From Nostoc spongiaeforme FACHB-130 (GTDB lineage Bacteria; Cyanobacteriota; Cyanobacteriia; Cyanobacteriales; Nostocaceae): a DNA stretch of 64,000 bases. The DNA lies in assembly GCF_014698475.1 (NCBI RefSeq), contig NZ_JACJTB010000024.1, positions 31,640-95,639 on the forward strand, read 5' to 3'. Both the position numbers and the translations under genes were made by a program. Below the pieces are notes generated by a model. It made no database searches. It saw nothing but the letters and a program-made list of their open reading frames with translations, and had not been told where the DNA came from. Positions 1 through 8,942 of the stretch are shown here, one piece after another (positions within the stretch are counted from its first letter, which is position 1; each line of letters starts with the position of its first letter).

Positions 1-1
1 G

Positions 2-2401
2 ACGGGGTTTGCAACTACTGCTTATGCTTATCGTTATTTCATTCAATCAGCAGGATTAGAAATCCAGTTACGGCAACTTTTTGCTGACTTGAATGTTGAT
101 GATGTGAACAATTTACGCGAACGTGGAGAAAAAGCGCGATCGCTATTATTACACACACCATTCCCCATAGATTTGCGCCAAGCCATTGCCCAAGCCTACG
201 AAACTTTATGTGATAAATATCAAACTCAAACTGATGTTGCAGTCCGTTCTAGCGCCACGGCGGAAGACCTCCCCGACGCGAGTTTTGCTGGACAGCAAGA
301 AACTTATTTAAATATTGTTGGTGTTGATGAAGTAATTACAGCTTGTCATAAATGTTTTGCTTCTATATTTACTGACCGCGCTATTTCTTATCGTCATACA
401 AAAGGATTTGATCACTTTAATGTGGCTTTATCAGTTGGTGTCCAGAAAATGGTGCGTTCTGATTTAGCCACATCTGGAGTAATGTTTTCCATTGATACCG
501 AAACCGGATTTAAAGATGCAGCTTTAATCACCGCCGCCTACGGTTTAGGAGAAAACGTTGTCCAAGGTGCAGTTAATCCTGATGAATATGTAGTATTTAA
601 ACCCACATTAAAAACTGGTTTCCGGCCGATTTTGGATAAGAAATTGGGCAGTAAAGAAATCAAAATGATTTATGTGTCAGCTTCGGAAATTGATTTAGTT
701 GCTTGTGCTGCTGACAACGCCCATACATTAACAGTTAGATCAGATGATAATTGCAAGTTAACCAAAAATGTCCCGGTTTCGGAAAGCGATCGCACCAAAT
801 TTGCCTTGAATGACGCAGAAATTTTACAATTAGGGCATTGGGCTTGCGTCATCGAAGACCATTATTCCCAAGTCCACGGTAATTACACCCCAATGGATAT
901 TGAGTGGGCAAAAGATGGCATTACCAATCAATTATTCATTGTGCAAGCACGTCCCGAAACTGTGCAGTCACAGAAAAAAGGCAATGTCTTACGCAGCTAT
1001 CGCTTAATGTTAGGGAATAGTGAATCGGGAGTAGGGAATGGGCAAAATTCCCCCCAACTCCCCACTCCCAACTCCCCACTCCCCCTAGTTACCGGACGCG
1101 CCATAGGTGAAGCCATCAGCCAAGGTAAAGTGAGTGTCATTGTCGATGTTCACAACCTTGATAAATTCCAGCCAGGGGATGTCTTAGTTACCGAGAGAAC
1201 CGATCCCGACTGGGAACCAATTATGAAACGCGCCAGTGCAATTATTACCAATGCTGGTGGTCGTACCTGTCATGCAGCGATTATTGCACGAGAATTGGGT
1301 GTGCCGGCGATCGTCGGTTGTGGGAATGCGACACAAGTCTTGCAAAATGGTCAAGCAGTCACCGTTTCCTGTGCTGAAGGCGAAGACGGGAAAGTTTATC
1401 CTGGCTTGTTACCCTTTGAAGTTAAAGAAGTCCCCTTAGAAAACTTACCCCGCACCCATACACAAATTTTAATGAATGTCGGTAATCCCCAGGAGGCTTT
1501 TAGTTTATCTGCAATTCCCAACGATGGCGTAGGTTTAGCGCGGACAGAATTTATTATTGCTAATCAAATTCAAATTCATCCAATGGCGTTAATTCATTAC
1601 GACCAATTGCAAGATGAAAAAGTCAAACTTCAAATAGCAGAAATCACCGCACTTTATCATCATAAACCACAGTATTTTGTGGATAAATTAGCCCAAGGTA
1701 TAGCCAGAATTGCCGCCGCGTTTTATCCCAAACCTGTGATTGTGCGGATGTCGGATTTTAAGAGTAATGAATACGCCAATTTATTAGGTGGTAAACAATT
1801 TGAACCAGGGGAAGAAAACCCGATGTTGGGTTGGCGTGGTGCCGCACGTTATTATGATGAAGGTTATAAAGCTGCTTTTGCCCTAGAATGTCAAGCCATC
1901 AAACGAGTCCGGGATGAAATGGGTTTAACAAATGTCATCCCGATGATTCCATTTTGCCGCACTCCCGAAGAAGGCAGGTTAGTATTAGCAGAGATGGCAA
2001 AAAATGGCTTGCAACAAGGTGTGAATAACTTGCAAGTTTATGTGATGTGTGAGTTACCAAGTAATGTAATTTTGGCAGAAGAATTTGCCGATGTCTTTGA
2101 TGGTTTTTCCATTGGTTCTAATGATTTAACGCAGCTAACCTTGGGTTTAGACAGAGATTCGGCTTTAGTTGCCAGATTATTTGATGAACGCAGTCCCGCC
2201 GTCAAGCAAATGGTGAAAATGGCCATTGAAGCTGCTAAAAAACGCCACCGGAAAATCGGTATATGCGGACAAGCACCCAGCGATTATCCAGAATTTGCTC
2301 AGTTTTTAGTCGAACAGGGAATTGATTCGATTAGTCTAAATCCCGATTCGGTTTTAAAAACAATGCTGGAAATTGCAAAAGTGGAAAATCCTGAGTCTTA
2401 A
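2..2401 (+). CDS. ppsA: phosphoenolpyruvate synthase, 5'-truncated by window edge
   Basis: PEP synthase makes phosphoenolpyruvate from pyruvate, ATP and water (gluconeogenic direction). The frame is open back to base 2, so the true start lies left of the window; the TTG at 89 is only the first possible start inside it. The left part is the ATP-grasp pyruvate-phosphate-dikinase N domain (VRSSATAEDLPDASFAGQQ, QARPETVQS). The swivelling phosphohistidine domain follows, with GGRTCHAAIIARELG; the catalytic His codon is at 1271-1273. The C-terminal PEP-binding TIM barrel shows VMCELPSNV, FSIGSNDLTQ and GICGQAPSDYPEF. An in-frame low-complexity stretch rich in Pro, Asn and Ser sits in the linker between the ATP-grasp and His domains and is encoded by a repeat (separate entry). 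Family identity is clear. Confidence 0.95.
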   Translation, partial: TGFATTAYAYRYFIQSAGLEIQLRQLFADLNVDDVNNLRERGEKARSLLLHTPFPIDLRQAIAQAYETLCDKYQTQTDVAVRSSATAEDLPDASFAGQQETYLNIVGVDEVITACHKCFASIFTDRAISYRHTKGFDHFNVALSVGVQKMVRSDLATSGVMFSIDTETGFKDAALITAAYGLGENVVQGAVNPDEYVVFKPTLKTGFRPILDKKLGSKEIKMIYVSASEIDLVACAADNAHTLTVRSDDNCKLTKNVPVSESDRTKFALNDAEILQLGHWACVIEDHYSQVHGNYTPMDIEWAKDGITNQLFIVQARPETVQSQKKGNVLRSYRLMLGNSESGVGNGQNSPQLPTPNSPLPLVTGRAIGEAISQGKVSVIVDVHNLDKFQPGDVLVTERTDPDWEPIMKRASAIITNAGGRTCHAAIIARELGVPAIVGCGNATQVLQNGQAVTVSCAEGEDGKVYPGLLPFEVKEVPLENLPRTHTQILMNVGNPQEAFSLSAIPNDGVGLARTEFIIANQIQIHPMALIHYDQLQDEKVKLQIAEITALYHHKPQYFVDKLAQGIARIAAAFYPKPVIVRMSDFKSNEYANLLGGKQFEPGEENPMLGWRGAARYYDEGYKAAFALECQAIKRVRDEMGLTNVIPMIPFCRTPEEGRLVLAEMAKNGLQQGVNNLQVYVMCELPSNVILAEEFADVFDGFSIGSNDLTQLTLGLDRDSALVARLFDERSPAVKQMVKMAIEAAKKRHRKIGICGQAPSDYPEFAQFLVEQGIDSISLNPDSVLKTMLEIAKVENPES
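1012..1086. repeat. G/C-run dispersed repeat inserted in frame inside ppsA
   Basis: Runs built on GGGAGTAGGG (1027-1036) are followed by the complementary theme CCCCACTCCC, so the segment can fold on itself. The same vocabulary occurs in intergenic DNA of this window (28970-28990, 45577-45600, 45692-45860, 48315-48345, 55165-55200). Here it adds about 22 codons to the PEP synthase linker without breaking the frame. Confidence 0.75.
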
Positions 2402-2416
2402 ATAAAGGGATAAAGT

Positions 2417-2441
2417 AGAGACGTTGTATTGCAACGTCTCT
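2417..2441. repeat. palindromic repeat (10-bp arms)
   Basis: AGAGACGTTG (2417-2426) and CAACGTCTCT (2432-2441) are perfect inverted arms with a 5-nt loop. The repeat stands immediately before the surviving C-terminal part of xisH, where the rest of that gene would be expected. It could also act as a hairpin after ppsA, but no T-run follows. Confidence 0.7.
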
Positions 2442-2448
2442 GTTGTAA

Positions 2449-2562
2449 GATGAGCCAATTGCTAAACTTTTGGTAGAGGATTACAAAGTTAATGTCGTTG
2501 TCTTTAACCTAGAACAAGAGGTTATTTTCCGATGGATACCCTGGAGCAATACAGACAGCTAA
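2449..2562 (+). pseudogene. xisH: xisH C-terminal remnant
   Basis: The frame from 2449 (just after a TAA) to the stop at 2560-2562 reads about 37 residues, including VNVVVFNLEQEVIFRWIP. This resembles the C-terminal strand and RWIP-type ending of XisH proteins. In intact loci xisH directly precedes xisI and overlaps it slightly, which is exactly the geometry seen here: the remnant overlaps the xisI start by 31 nt. The N-terminal part is gone and a palindromic repeat lies at the break. Identification rests on the ending and on the position, so it is an inference. Confidence 0.6.
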
Positions 2563-2891
2563 TACGAAATATTTTAATTGAACATACAAAAACTCCTTTC
2601 AGTACTGGCAACATTCAATTTGAGACAGTTTTTGATAGTGAACAAGATCGTTATCTGGTGATGATTTTGGGGCGAGAACCTGCGTATGACTTTTCTCCAA
2701 CTGTGACTCGGCGCGTTCACGGCTGTCTGATTCACGTTGATATTATTGATGGTAAGATTTGGATTCAGCGTGACGGTACGGAAGACGGAGTAGCCGCAGA
2801 ACTCGTCAATGCTGGCGTACCGAAAAATCATATTGTGTTGGGTTTCCGGTCTGAAGAACTGCGACAAGATTCAGAATTTGCGATCGCCTAG
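2532..2891 (+). CDS. xisI: XisI-family protein
   Basis: This 119-residue protein is a recognisable XisI family member: the start MDTLEQYRQLIRNILIEH, the central QDRYLVMILG, and the end GVAAELVNAGVPKNHIVLGF are family hallmarks. XisH and XisI were named as factors controlling excision of the fdxN element in heterocysts. Most copies in cyanobacterial genomes are not next to such an element and their function is unknown. The start codon overlaps the end of the decayed xisH frame, so this copy has lost an intact partner in cis. No XisF-type recombinase is visible in the window. A terminator-like hairpin follows at 2909. Confidence 0.85.
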   Translation: MDTLEQYRQLIRNILIEHTKTPFSTGNIQFETVFDSEQDRYLVMILGREPAYDFSPTVTRRVHGCLIHVDIIDGKIWIQRDGTEDGVAAELVNAGVPKNHIVLGFRSEELRQDSEFAIA

Positions 2892-2908
2892 CCTAACATT
2901 CAGTACTA

Positions 2909-2940
2909 TTAGGGTGGGCAACACTCGCCCTAAAAATTTT
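2909..2940 (+). terminator. rho-independent terminator after xisI
   Basis: TTAGGG (2909-2914) pairs with CCCTAA (2928-2933), with further G-U and G-C pairs inside. The stem is followed by AAATTTTT. It stands 18 nt after the xisI stop. Confidence 0.65.
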
Positions 2941-3002
2941 TCAACAGAAAGCAGCACAAAGGGGAAAATAGCTAAAGACTGTTGACTGATGACCGTTGAC
3001 TA

Positions 3003-4454
3003 ATGAGTAAAAACTGGTTTCGCATTGGGCTAGTGAGTATCTTTTTACTCTCACTCGCTGTCAGGTTTTGGGGACTAGACAGGTTTAACACCTTAGTCTT
3101 TGATGAAGTTTACTACGCTAAGTTTGGAAATAACTATCTTACCCATGTTCCGTTTTTCGATGGTCATCCACCATTGGGGAAACTGATCATTGCTCTCGGT
3201 ATATGGCTGGGTAGCCATGTAAAATTTTTGTATGAAAGTGTGAATGGACTTACGGGTTCACTGCGATCGCCTTGGGATTATCGTTGGATTAATGCCTTTT
3301 TAGGTTCATTTATCCCTTTATTAAATGCTGGGATTGCTTATCAATTAAGTTCACGGCGTAGCTTTGCTTTAATTGCTGGTTTATTTACTGCTGTTGATGG
3401 CATCTTTATTGTTGAATCCCGCTATGCTTTGATTAATATATATATAGTAATATTTGGTTTATTAGGGCATTGGTTGTTTCTTTTAGCCTTAAATCATCAA
3501 AAACAACAACGTAAATTATTTTTAATTATTTCTGGTATCGCTTTTGGTTGCTCAATTGCGACAAAGTGGAATGGTTTATTTTTTCTAGCTGGTGTTTATG
3601 GTTTGTGGCTATTTGCTTGGATATGGCAAATCATTGGCAGAAAAATCAATCATCATGCTGAAGAAACTCATCAGCAGACTGAATCACCACTACAAAAGCT
3701 AACTCAAATCTATGCTTGGCAAATAATATTATTTTTAGGAGTTATCCCACTTATTGTTTATAGCTTGATTTGGATTCCCCATTTACAACTAGATACCAAA
3801 TATGGATTTATTGAAGTCCACAAGCAAATTTTGAGTTTTCATGAACGGTTGGGGGGAAATAATGCTAATGTACATCCTTATTGTGCTGCTTGGTATAAAT
3901 GGCCGTTGTTAATCAGACCAATGGCATATTATTACAAAACAGCCCACAGTATTCATGAGCCATTGCCTGTTTTGGGGCCAGATTTACCTGCTAATGCTGG
4001 GAAAATTATTTATGATGTTCATGCAATGGGCAATCCTTTTTTATGGTGGTTTAGTGTTGCTGCCATGTTATTTTTAATCGGAATGCTCATTGTCTCAATA
4101 GTAATGTTTTTGCAGCAAAAAAAACAATTTACCTTACCTAAAAACTTTACTGTCGATACCTGGATTGCTTTATACTTGGTAGTAAATTATGCCACTAACT
4201 TAGTACCTTGGATGAGAGTATCGCGGTGCGCGTTTATTTACCACTATATGACGGCTGTGGTATTTGCATTTTTAGCGATCGCTTGGTTTGTAGATCAATG
4301 CCTACGTAGTTATTATCGTCCATTGCAAGCGATCGGTGTCGCCCTTTTTGTAATTATTTTGGCAGCTTTTGTGTTTTGGTTGCCGATTTATTTAGGTTTA
4401 CCACTGACAACCGAAGTTTATCGCCTCAGAATGTGGTTTAACTCTTGGATTTAA
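3003..4454 (+). CDS. PMT-family (GT39) protein mannosyltransferase
   Basis: A 483-residue multi-span membrane protein of the dolichyl/polyprenyl-phosphate-mannose protein mannosyltransferase family. The first luminal/periplasmic loop carries FDEVYYAKF, whose Asp-Glu pair is the expected catalytic motif, followed by FDGHPPLGK. About ten hydrophobic helices run to the C-terminus, and the C-terminal four-helix part (YLVVNYATNLVPW, SRCAFIYHYM) matches the PMT C-terminal module. Members transfer mannose from a lipid carrier to Ser/Thr of exported proteins; the substrate here is unknown. The gene looks monocistronic, 111 nt after xisI and followed by a 400-bp gap. The ATG at 3003 is the natural start. 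Confidence 0.85.
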   Translation: MSKNWFRIGLVSIFLLSLAVRFWGLDRFNTLVFDEVYYAKFGNNYLTHVPFFDGHPPLGKLIIALGIWLGSHVKFLYESVNGLTGSLRSPWDYRWINAFLGSFIPLLNAGIAYQLSSRRSFALIAGLFTAVDGIFIVESRYALINIYIVIFGLLGHWLFLLALNHQKQQRKLFLIISGIAFGCSIATKWNGLFFLAGVYGLWLFAWIWQIIGRKINHHAEETHQQTESPLQKLTQIYAWQIILFLGVIPLIVYSLIWIPHLQLDTKYGFIEVHKQILSFHERLGGNNANVHPYCAAWYKWPLLIRPMAYYYKTAHSIHEPLPVLGPDLPANAGKIIYDVHAMGNPFLWWFSVAAMLFLIGMLIVSIVMFLQQKKQFTLPKNFTVDTWIALYLVVNYATNLVPWMRVSRCAFIYHYMTAVVFAFLAIAWFVDQCLRSYYRPLQAIGVALFVIILAAFVFWLPIYLGLPLTTEVYRLRMWFNSWI

Positions 4455-4857
4455 ATCTAAAATACCTCTAACCCGTCACATATCACCTCTAATCTCCTTA
4501 ATACTGCTACATATATGCAGGGTAATTAATCACATCTTTTTTACATTTCTTATCTGTATTTATCGAGTCTGACTGTTAGACTAAAAACGCAAGTTAAGCT
4601 AAAAATACAGCTAAGTAGCACAACTGAGGTAGCAAAAATTAAGTATCAAAATATCATAAATGATGAAGAAAAATAAAGAAAGATTTTATAATTCATCATT
4701 CTATTTTGTTACTGTAAGAATTTCGTAATTACTAGATTTATAGAATCACAATTATATTAGCTTACATCTAGGAAGTGTCATAAAGTTATCCACACTATAT
4801 GTAACACCTATATAGAGCCTGCTTTTGATGCTTCCTAGTATAGAGAGGGGAATCCTA
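4455..4857. other. intergenic region upstream of cphA, no gene seen
   Basis: AT-rich, about 400 bp. No coding frame with a recognisable product on either strand, and no strong hairpin. It should hold the cphA promoter, but I could not pick a convincing -35/-10 pair. AGAGAGGGG at 4841-4849 serves as ribosome-binding site for the start at 4858. Confidence 0.5.
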
Positions 4858-7161
4858 ATGGAATTAAATTTACAACTTCCTAGCATTAATGTTACTAGCT
4901 TAAAAGAAGCGCCAATTCATACTTCTCGCCAAATCCAGCCCCACGGAGTATTGTTAGTTTTGGCAGAACCAGAATTACAAATCTTACAAGTGAGTAATAA
5001 TACCTGGGCTGTATTCGGGATAGAACCCGAAGCAATGTTACAAAAGAAACTCGAAGATTTATTAGACTCTTATCAACTAGAAAGAATTAAAGCAGGGTTA
5101 GCCGAAGCTAATCTAGAGTTTATCAACCCGACAAAACTTTGGTTCCGCAAAAAAGGTGATGAATACATAGTTTTTGATGCAGTTTTTCACCGCAACTCAG
5201 AAGGGTGTTTAATTCTGGAACTAGAACCAACATTTTCCCAAGAAAACATCCCATTCTTAAGCTTTTACCATCTAGCGAAAGCTTCTATTAACCAGTTAGA
5301 AAAAACCTCAAACCTGCGGGATTTTTGCCAAATCATTGTCCAAGAAGTGCGGAAGGTAACTGGTTTTGACCGGGTAATGTTATATAAATTTGATCATGAT
5401 GGACATGGTTCAGTGATTGCCGAAGAAAAGCTAGAAACCCTAGAGCCTTATTTAGGTTTACATTATCCTGAATCAGATATTCCTAAACCAGCAAGAAAGT
5501 TATTTGCATCTAATTCTATTAGAATTATCCCGGATGCCAAAGCCGAACCAGTACAACTAATTCCCGCCATCAATCCAGTTAGTCAGCGTTCTGTAGATTT
5601 AACCAATTCTATTTTGAGAAGTGCGGCATCTTGCCATCTGGAATATTTACATAATATGGGTGTGGGTGCTTCTTTAACTATCTCCTTAATTAAAGACCAA
5701 AAACTCTGGGGATTGATTGCTTGTCATCATCAAACACCAAAATTTGTCTCCTATGAATTGCGGAAAGCCTGCGAATTTTTAGGACGAGTCATATTTGCCG
5801 AAATTTCTGCCAGAGAAGAAACAGAAGATTACGACTATCGGATGAATTTGACACATATTCAATCGCTGTTGGTTGAATATATGTCTCAGGAAGAAAACTT
5901 CATCGATGGTTTAGTCAAACATCAGCCGAATTTGTTAGATTTAACCAGCGCCCAAGGTGCGGCTGTTTGTTTTGGCGATCGCTGTACACTCATAGGTGAG
6001 ACTCCCGCCGAAGAAGACTTGAATTTCTTGGTACAGTGGTTAAAGAATAATGTCGATGAAGAAGTTTTCTATACCAATTCTTTGCCGCAAGTTTATCCCG
6101 ATGCAGAGAAATTTAAAAACGTTGCGAGTGGTTTATTAGCAATTCCCATTTCTAAACGCAATTATGTTTTGTGGTTCCGTCCCGAAGTTATTCAAACAGT
6201 GAATTGGGGTGGTGATCCCAATAAAGCGTTTGAAGTTAGTCAAACAGATGGCGATGTGCGTCTGTGTCCCCGCAAATCTTTTGAATTGTGGAAAGAAACA
6301 GTAAGACTGACATCTTTACCTTGGCAATATGTCGAAATTAAAGCTGCATTGGAATTGCGAAAAGCAATTGTAAATATTGTCTTGCGCCAAGCCGATGAAC
6401 TCGCTCAATTAGCCCAAGATTTAGAACGTTCTAACGCCGAATTGAAAAAGTTTGCTTACGTTGCTTCCCATGACTTGCAAGAACCATTAAATCAAGTAGC
6501 GAATTATGTGCAGTTATTGGAAATGCGCTACAACGAAGAACTGGACGAAGATGCGAAAGAATTTATTGGCTTCGCTGTTCAGGGTGTGAGTTTAATGCAG
6601 ACTTTGATTGATGACGTACTAGCATACTCCAAAGTTGATACTCAAGCGATCGCATTTCAACTAACAGAAGTCGAAACCGCCTTAGAACACGCCCTCAGCA
6701 ACTTACGCCAGCGCATTGCTGAAACTGGTACGGTAATAACCTATGATCCCTTACCCACAGTCATGGCTGGTAGTACCCAGTTAATGCAACTATTCCAGAA
6801 CTTGATTGCTAACGCCATCAAATTCCGTAGCAACCAACCACCCCGCATTCACGTAGGTGCAGAAAGATTAGAAGATGAATGGTTGTTTTGGGTGCGCGAT
6901 AATGGTATCGGTATAGAACCTAAATTTAGCGATCGCATTTTTGTTATCTTCCAACGCCTACACACCAGAGATGAGTATCCTGGTACAGGTATGGGTTTAG
7001 CCATTTGTAAAAAAATTGCCGAATGTCATCGAGGTCGCATCTGGGTAGAATCACAACTTGGTGAGGGAGCTACCTTCTACTTTACAATTCCAGTTGGAGG
7101 GCGCGAGCGTGAGCGTAGAAACGGAAGACAAGCCCAAAACCATCTTTTTGGTCGAGGATAA
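4858..7161 (+). CDS. cphA: phytochrome histidine kinase (Cph1/CphA type)
   Basis: A 767-residue red/far-red photoreceptor kinase. PAS (about 20-125), GAF (145-330) and PHY (345-515) form the photosensory core, followed by HisKA and HATPase domains. The GAF cysteine in [11 protein letters not shown] is residue 259, the phycocyanobilin-binding position of Cph1. The N-terminal Cys used by biliverdin-binding phytochromes is absent (LKEAPIH replaces the Cys-containing motif). PESDIP replaces the usual PASDIP. The phosphoacceptor His is residue 538 ([12 protein letters not shown]), also as in Cph1. ATP-binding boxes are RDNGIGI and GTGMGLAI. The ATG at 4858 is chosen for its AGAGAGGGG ribosome-binding site; the frame extends 11 codons upstream without one. 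The 3' end overlaps rcpA by 53 nt, so the two are translationally linked. Confidence 0.95.
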   Translation: MELNLQLPSINVTSLKEAPIHTSRQIQPHGVLLVLAEPELQILQVSNNTWAVFGIEPEAMLQKKLEDLLDSYQLERIKAGLAEANLEFINPTKLWFRKKGDEYIVFDAVFHRNSEGCLILELEPTFSQENIPFLSFYHLAKASINQLEKTSNLRDFCQIIVQEVRKVTGFDRVMLYKFDHDGHGSVIAEEKLETLEPYLGLHYPESDIPKPARKLFASNSIRIIPDAKAEPVQLIPAINPVSQRSVDLTNSILRSAASCHLEYLHNMGVGASLTISLIKDQKLWGLIACHHQTPKFVSYELRKACEFLGRVIFAEISAREETEDYDYRMNLTHIQSLLVEYMSQEENFIDGLVKHQPNLLDLTSAQGAAVCFGDRCTLIGETPAEEDLNFLVQWLKNNVDEEVFYTNSLPQVYPDAEKFKNVASGLLAIPISKRNYVLWFRPEVIQTVNWGGDPNKAFEVSQTDGDVRLCPRKSFELWKETVRLTSLPWQYVEIKAALELRKAIVNIVLRQADELAQLAQDLERSNAELKKFAYVASHDLQEPLNQVANYVQLLEMRYNEELDEDAKEFIGFAVQGVSLMQTLIDDVLAYSKVDTQAIAFQLTEVETALEHALSNLRQRIAETGTVITYDPLPTVMAGSTQLMQLFQNLIANAIKFRSNQPPRIHVGAERLEDEWLFWVRDNGIGIEPKFSDRIFVIFQRLHTRDEYPGTGMGLAICKKIAECHRGRIWVESQLGEGATFYFTIPVGGRERERRNGRQAQNHLFGRG

Positions 7162-7555
7162 TAAAGCCGATATCCGCTTAATTCAAGAAGCATTGAAAAA
7201 TAGCGCAGTCCCCCACGAAGTCGTGATAGTCAGAGATGGTGTGGATGCAATGGCCTTTTTACGCCAAGAAGGTGAATACGCCGATGCTCCCCGCCCCGAC
7301 CTGATTCTGCTAGATTTAAACTTACCTAGAAAAGATGGTCGAGAAGTCTTAGCAGAAATTAAAAACGACCCACTCCTGAAACGCATCCCGGTAGTCGTAC
7401 TGACAACCTCAAAAAACGAGGATGATATTTTTCACAGCTACGACTTGCACGTTAACTGTTACATTACAAAATCTCGCAACCTCAGCCAACTCTTCCAAAT
7501 CGTCAAAGGTATCGAAGATTTTTGGCTATCTACCGTCACCTTACCTTCAGAGTAA
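7109..7555 (+). CDS. rcpA: phytochrome response regulator Rcp1/RcpA family
   Basis: A 148-residue single-domain receiver ([20 protein letters not shown]), the usual partner of a cyanobacterial phytochrome. The phosphoacceptor Asp is residue 69 in ILLDLNLP; acidic residues VEDN, the Thr in VLTTSKN, and the Lys in YITKS complete the active site. The GTG at 7109 is preferred because GGAGG lies at 7096-7100. The frame is open further upstream to a GTG at 7058, but that start has no ribosome-binding site. The start is inside cphA, so expression is coupled to it. There is no output domain; phosphorelay to a further protein is expected but the target is unknown. Confidence 0.93.
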   Translation: MSVETEDKPKTIFLVEDNKADIRLIQEALKNSAVPHEVVIVRDGVDAMAFLRQEGEYADAPRPDLILLDLNLPRKDGREVLAEIKNDPLLKRIPVVVLTTSKNEDDIFHSYDLHVNCYITKSRNLSQLFQIVKGIEDFWLSTVTLPSE

Positions 7556-7680
7556 GTTAAAAGGCAAAAGTAAAAATAAGTTAAAAGGTAAAAGTAAAAA
7601 GTAAAAAGAAAGAATCAGAAGTAAAGCTTTAGCTTTATTTTGCCTTTTACCTTTTGCCTTTTACCTTTTGCCTTTTCAAT
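7556..7680. repeat. A-rich heptamer-type repeat with inverted half
   Basis: Repeats of AAAAGGCAAAAGTAAA and AAAAGGTAAAAGT are followed by the complementary theme TTTTGCCTTTTACC, giving a long low-complexity hairpin. Related copies are at 19575-19612, 28292-28325, 57152-57222 and 58956-58995. It separates rcpA from the downstream kinase gene. Confidence 0.75.
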
Positions 7681-7704
7681 TCCCAGGGCTTGAAATAAAA
7701 AACT

Positions 7705-8865
7705 ATGGCTGGAAGCTTAGTAAAAATCTTGTTAATTGAAGACAATCTGGCAGAAGCTAGGTTATTGCAAGAGTTTTTGCAGCAAGCCGACGCTAAAGAA
7801 TTTGTGCTAGTTCATGTCAAGCGATTACAAGAAGCACTCAACGAACTAAAAAGCAGCGATTACGATATCATATTACTCGACCTGACTCTACCAGACAGTC
7901 AAGGATTATCATCTTTGCCAGTCTTGATTAATTGTGCGCCCAGCGTGCCAATTGTGGTACTCACAAATACTAACGACGAAGAACTGGCAATTGTAGCAGT
8001 CAGAGAAGGAGCGCAAGATTATTTAGTCAAGCGTCACGTCAATGCTAATGGCTTGGTTCGTTCTATCTGTTATGCGATCGAGCGTAAACAGCTTTTAGAA
8101 ACATTACGCCAAGTTAATCAAACATTACAAGTACAAGTTAAAGAAAGTACCGCCGAACTAGTGAAAGCTAACGAAATTAACCAATTCAGATCAGAATTAG
8201 TTTCCATGCTTTCTCATGATATTCGTCAACCGCTAAATACTATCCTCTTAGCCGCCGGACTACTCCAAAATAACGAAGATAAATTAACTCAAGAGAAAAA
8301 ACGCAATCATTTACAAATGATTCGCGCAGCTATCAAAAACATGGCACAAATGTTAGACGAAGTGTCTGTAATTGGTAGGGTTGACTCTGGGAAATTTCCC
8401 TGTGACCTTGAACCATTAGACTTAGAAGGATTTTGTCGCCAATTAGTTTATGAAGCGCAATTAAATATCAAAGAAAAAAATTTAAATCTGGTATTCACCA
8501 GTTATGGAGAATTAGCTGAAGCCGTTTGGGATGAAACTCTACTACGCCACATTTTAGGCAATTTATTAGGCAATGCCATTAAATATTCTCTACCTAATGG
8601 CAAAATTCAGTTTGAATTAATTAGCCAAGAAAACTCCGTCATGTTCCGTTTTCAAGATTGGGGAATCGGTATCCCGAAACAAGACCAAAAGCGCATGTTT
8701 CAACCTTTCCAACGTGCCGAAAACGTCGGCGGAATTCCTGGGACTGGCTTAGGTTTGGCAATTGTAAAAAAGTGTGTCGATGCCCATAACGGCGAAATTA
8801 TGCTCAACAGCGAGGTAGGAGTCGGCACAACTTTTATCGTCACTCTACCTTTGATTAAGCTGTAA
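7705..8865 (+). CDS. hybrid receiver-histidine kinase
   Basis: A 386-residue protein with an N-terminal receiver domain (VKILLIEDN; phosphoacceptor Asp59 in ILLDLTLP; TNTNDEE; Lys in DYLVKR), a short helical linker (about 125-160), and a kinase core with phosphoacceptor His171 in MLSHDIRQPLNT. The ATPase boxes are NLLGNAIKYS, DWGIGI and GTGLGLAIVKK. A receiver placed before the kinase suggests control of the kinase by an upstream phosphodonor. Cyanobacterial phytochrome loci often carry such a third gene, so CphA or RcpA may feed it, but this is inference. A 149-nt repeat-filled gap separates it from rcpA. Confidence 0.9.
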   Translation: MAGSLVKILLIEDNLAEARLLQEFLQQADAKEFVLVHVKRLQEALNELKSSDYDIILLDLTLPDSQGLSSLPVLINCAPSVPIVVLTNTNDEELAIVAVREGAQDYLVKRHVNANGLVRSICYAIERKQLLETLRQVNQTLQVQVKESTAELVKANEINQFRSELVSMLSHDIRQPLNTILLAAGLLQNNEDKLTQEKKRNHLQMIRAAIKNMAQMLDEVSVIGRVDSGKFPCDLEPLDLEGFCRQLVYEAQLNIKEKNLNLVFTSYGELAEAVWDETLLRHILGNLLGNAIKYSLPNGKIQFELISQENSVMFRFQDWGIGIPKQDQKRMFQPFQRAENVGGIPGTGLGLAIVKKCVDAHNGEIMLNSEVGVGTTFIVTLPLIKL

Positions 8866-8942
8866 ACGCCAAAAATCTCTAAATTGCAAAAGTCTGTTAA
8901 ACTATCGCCAAATCATTTCATCAATTTATACAGGGAAAAAAT

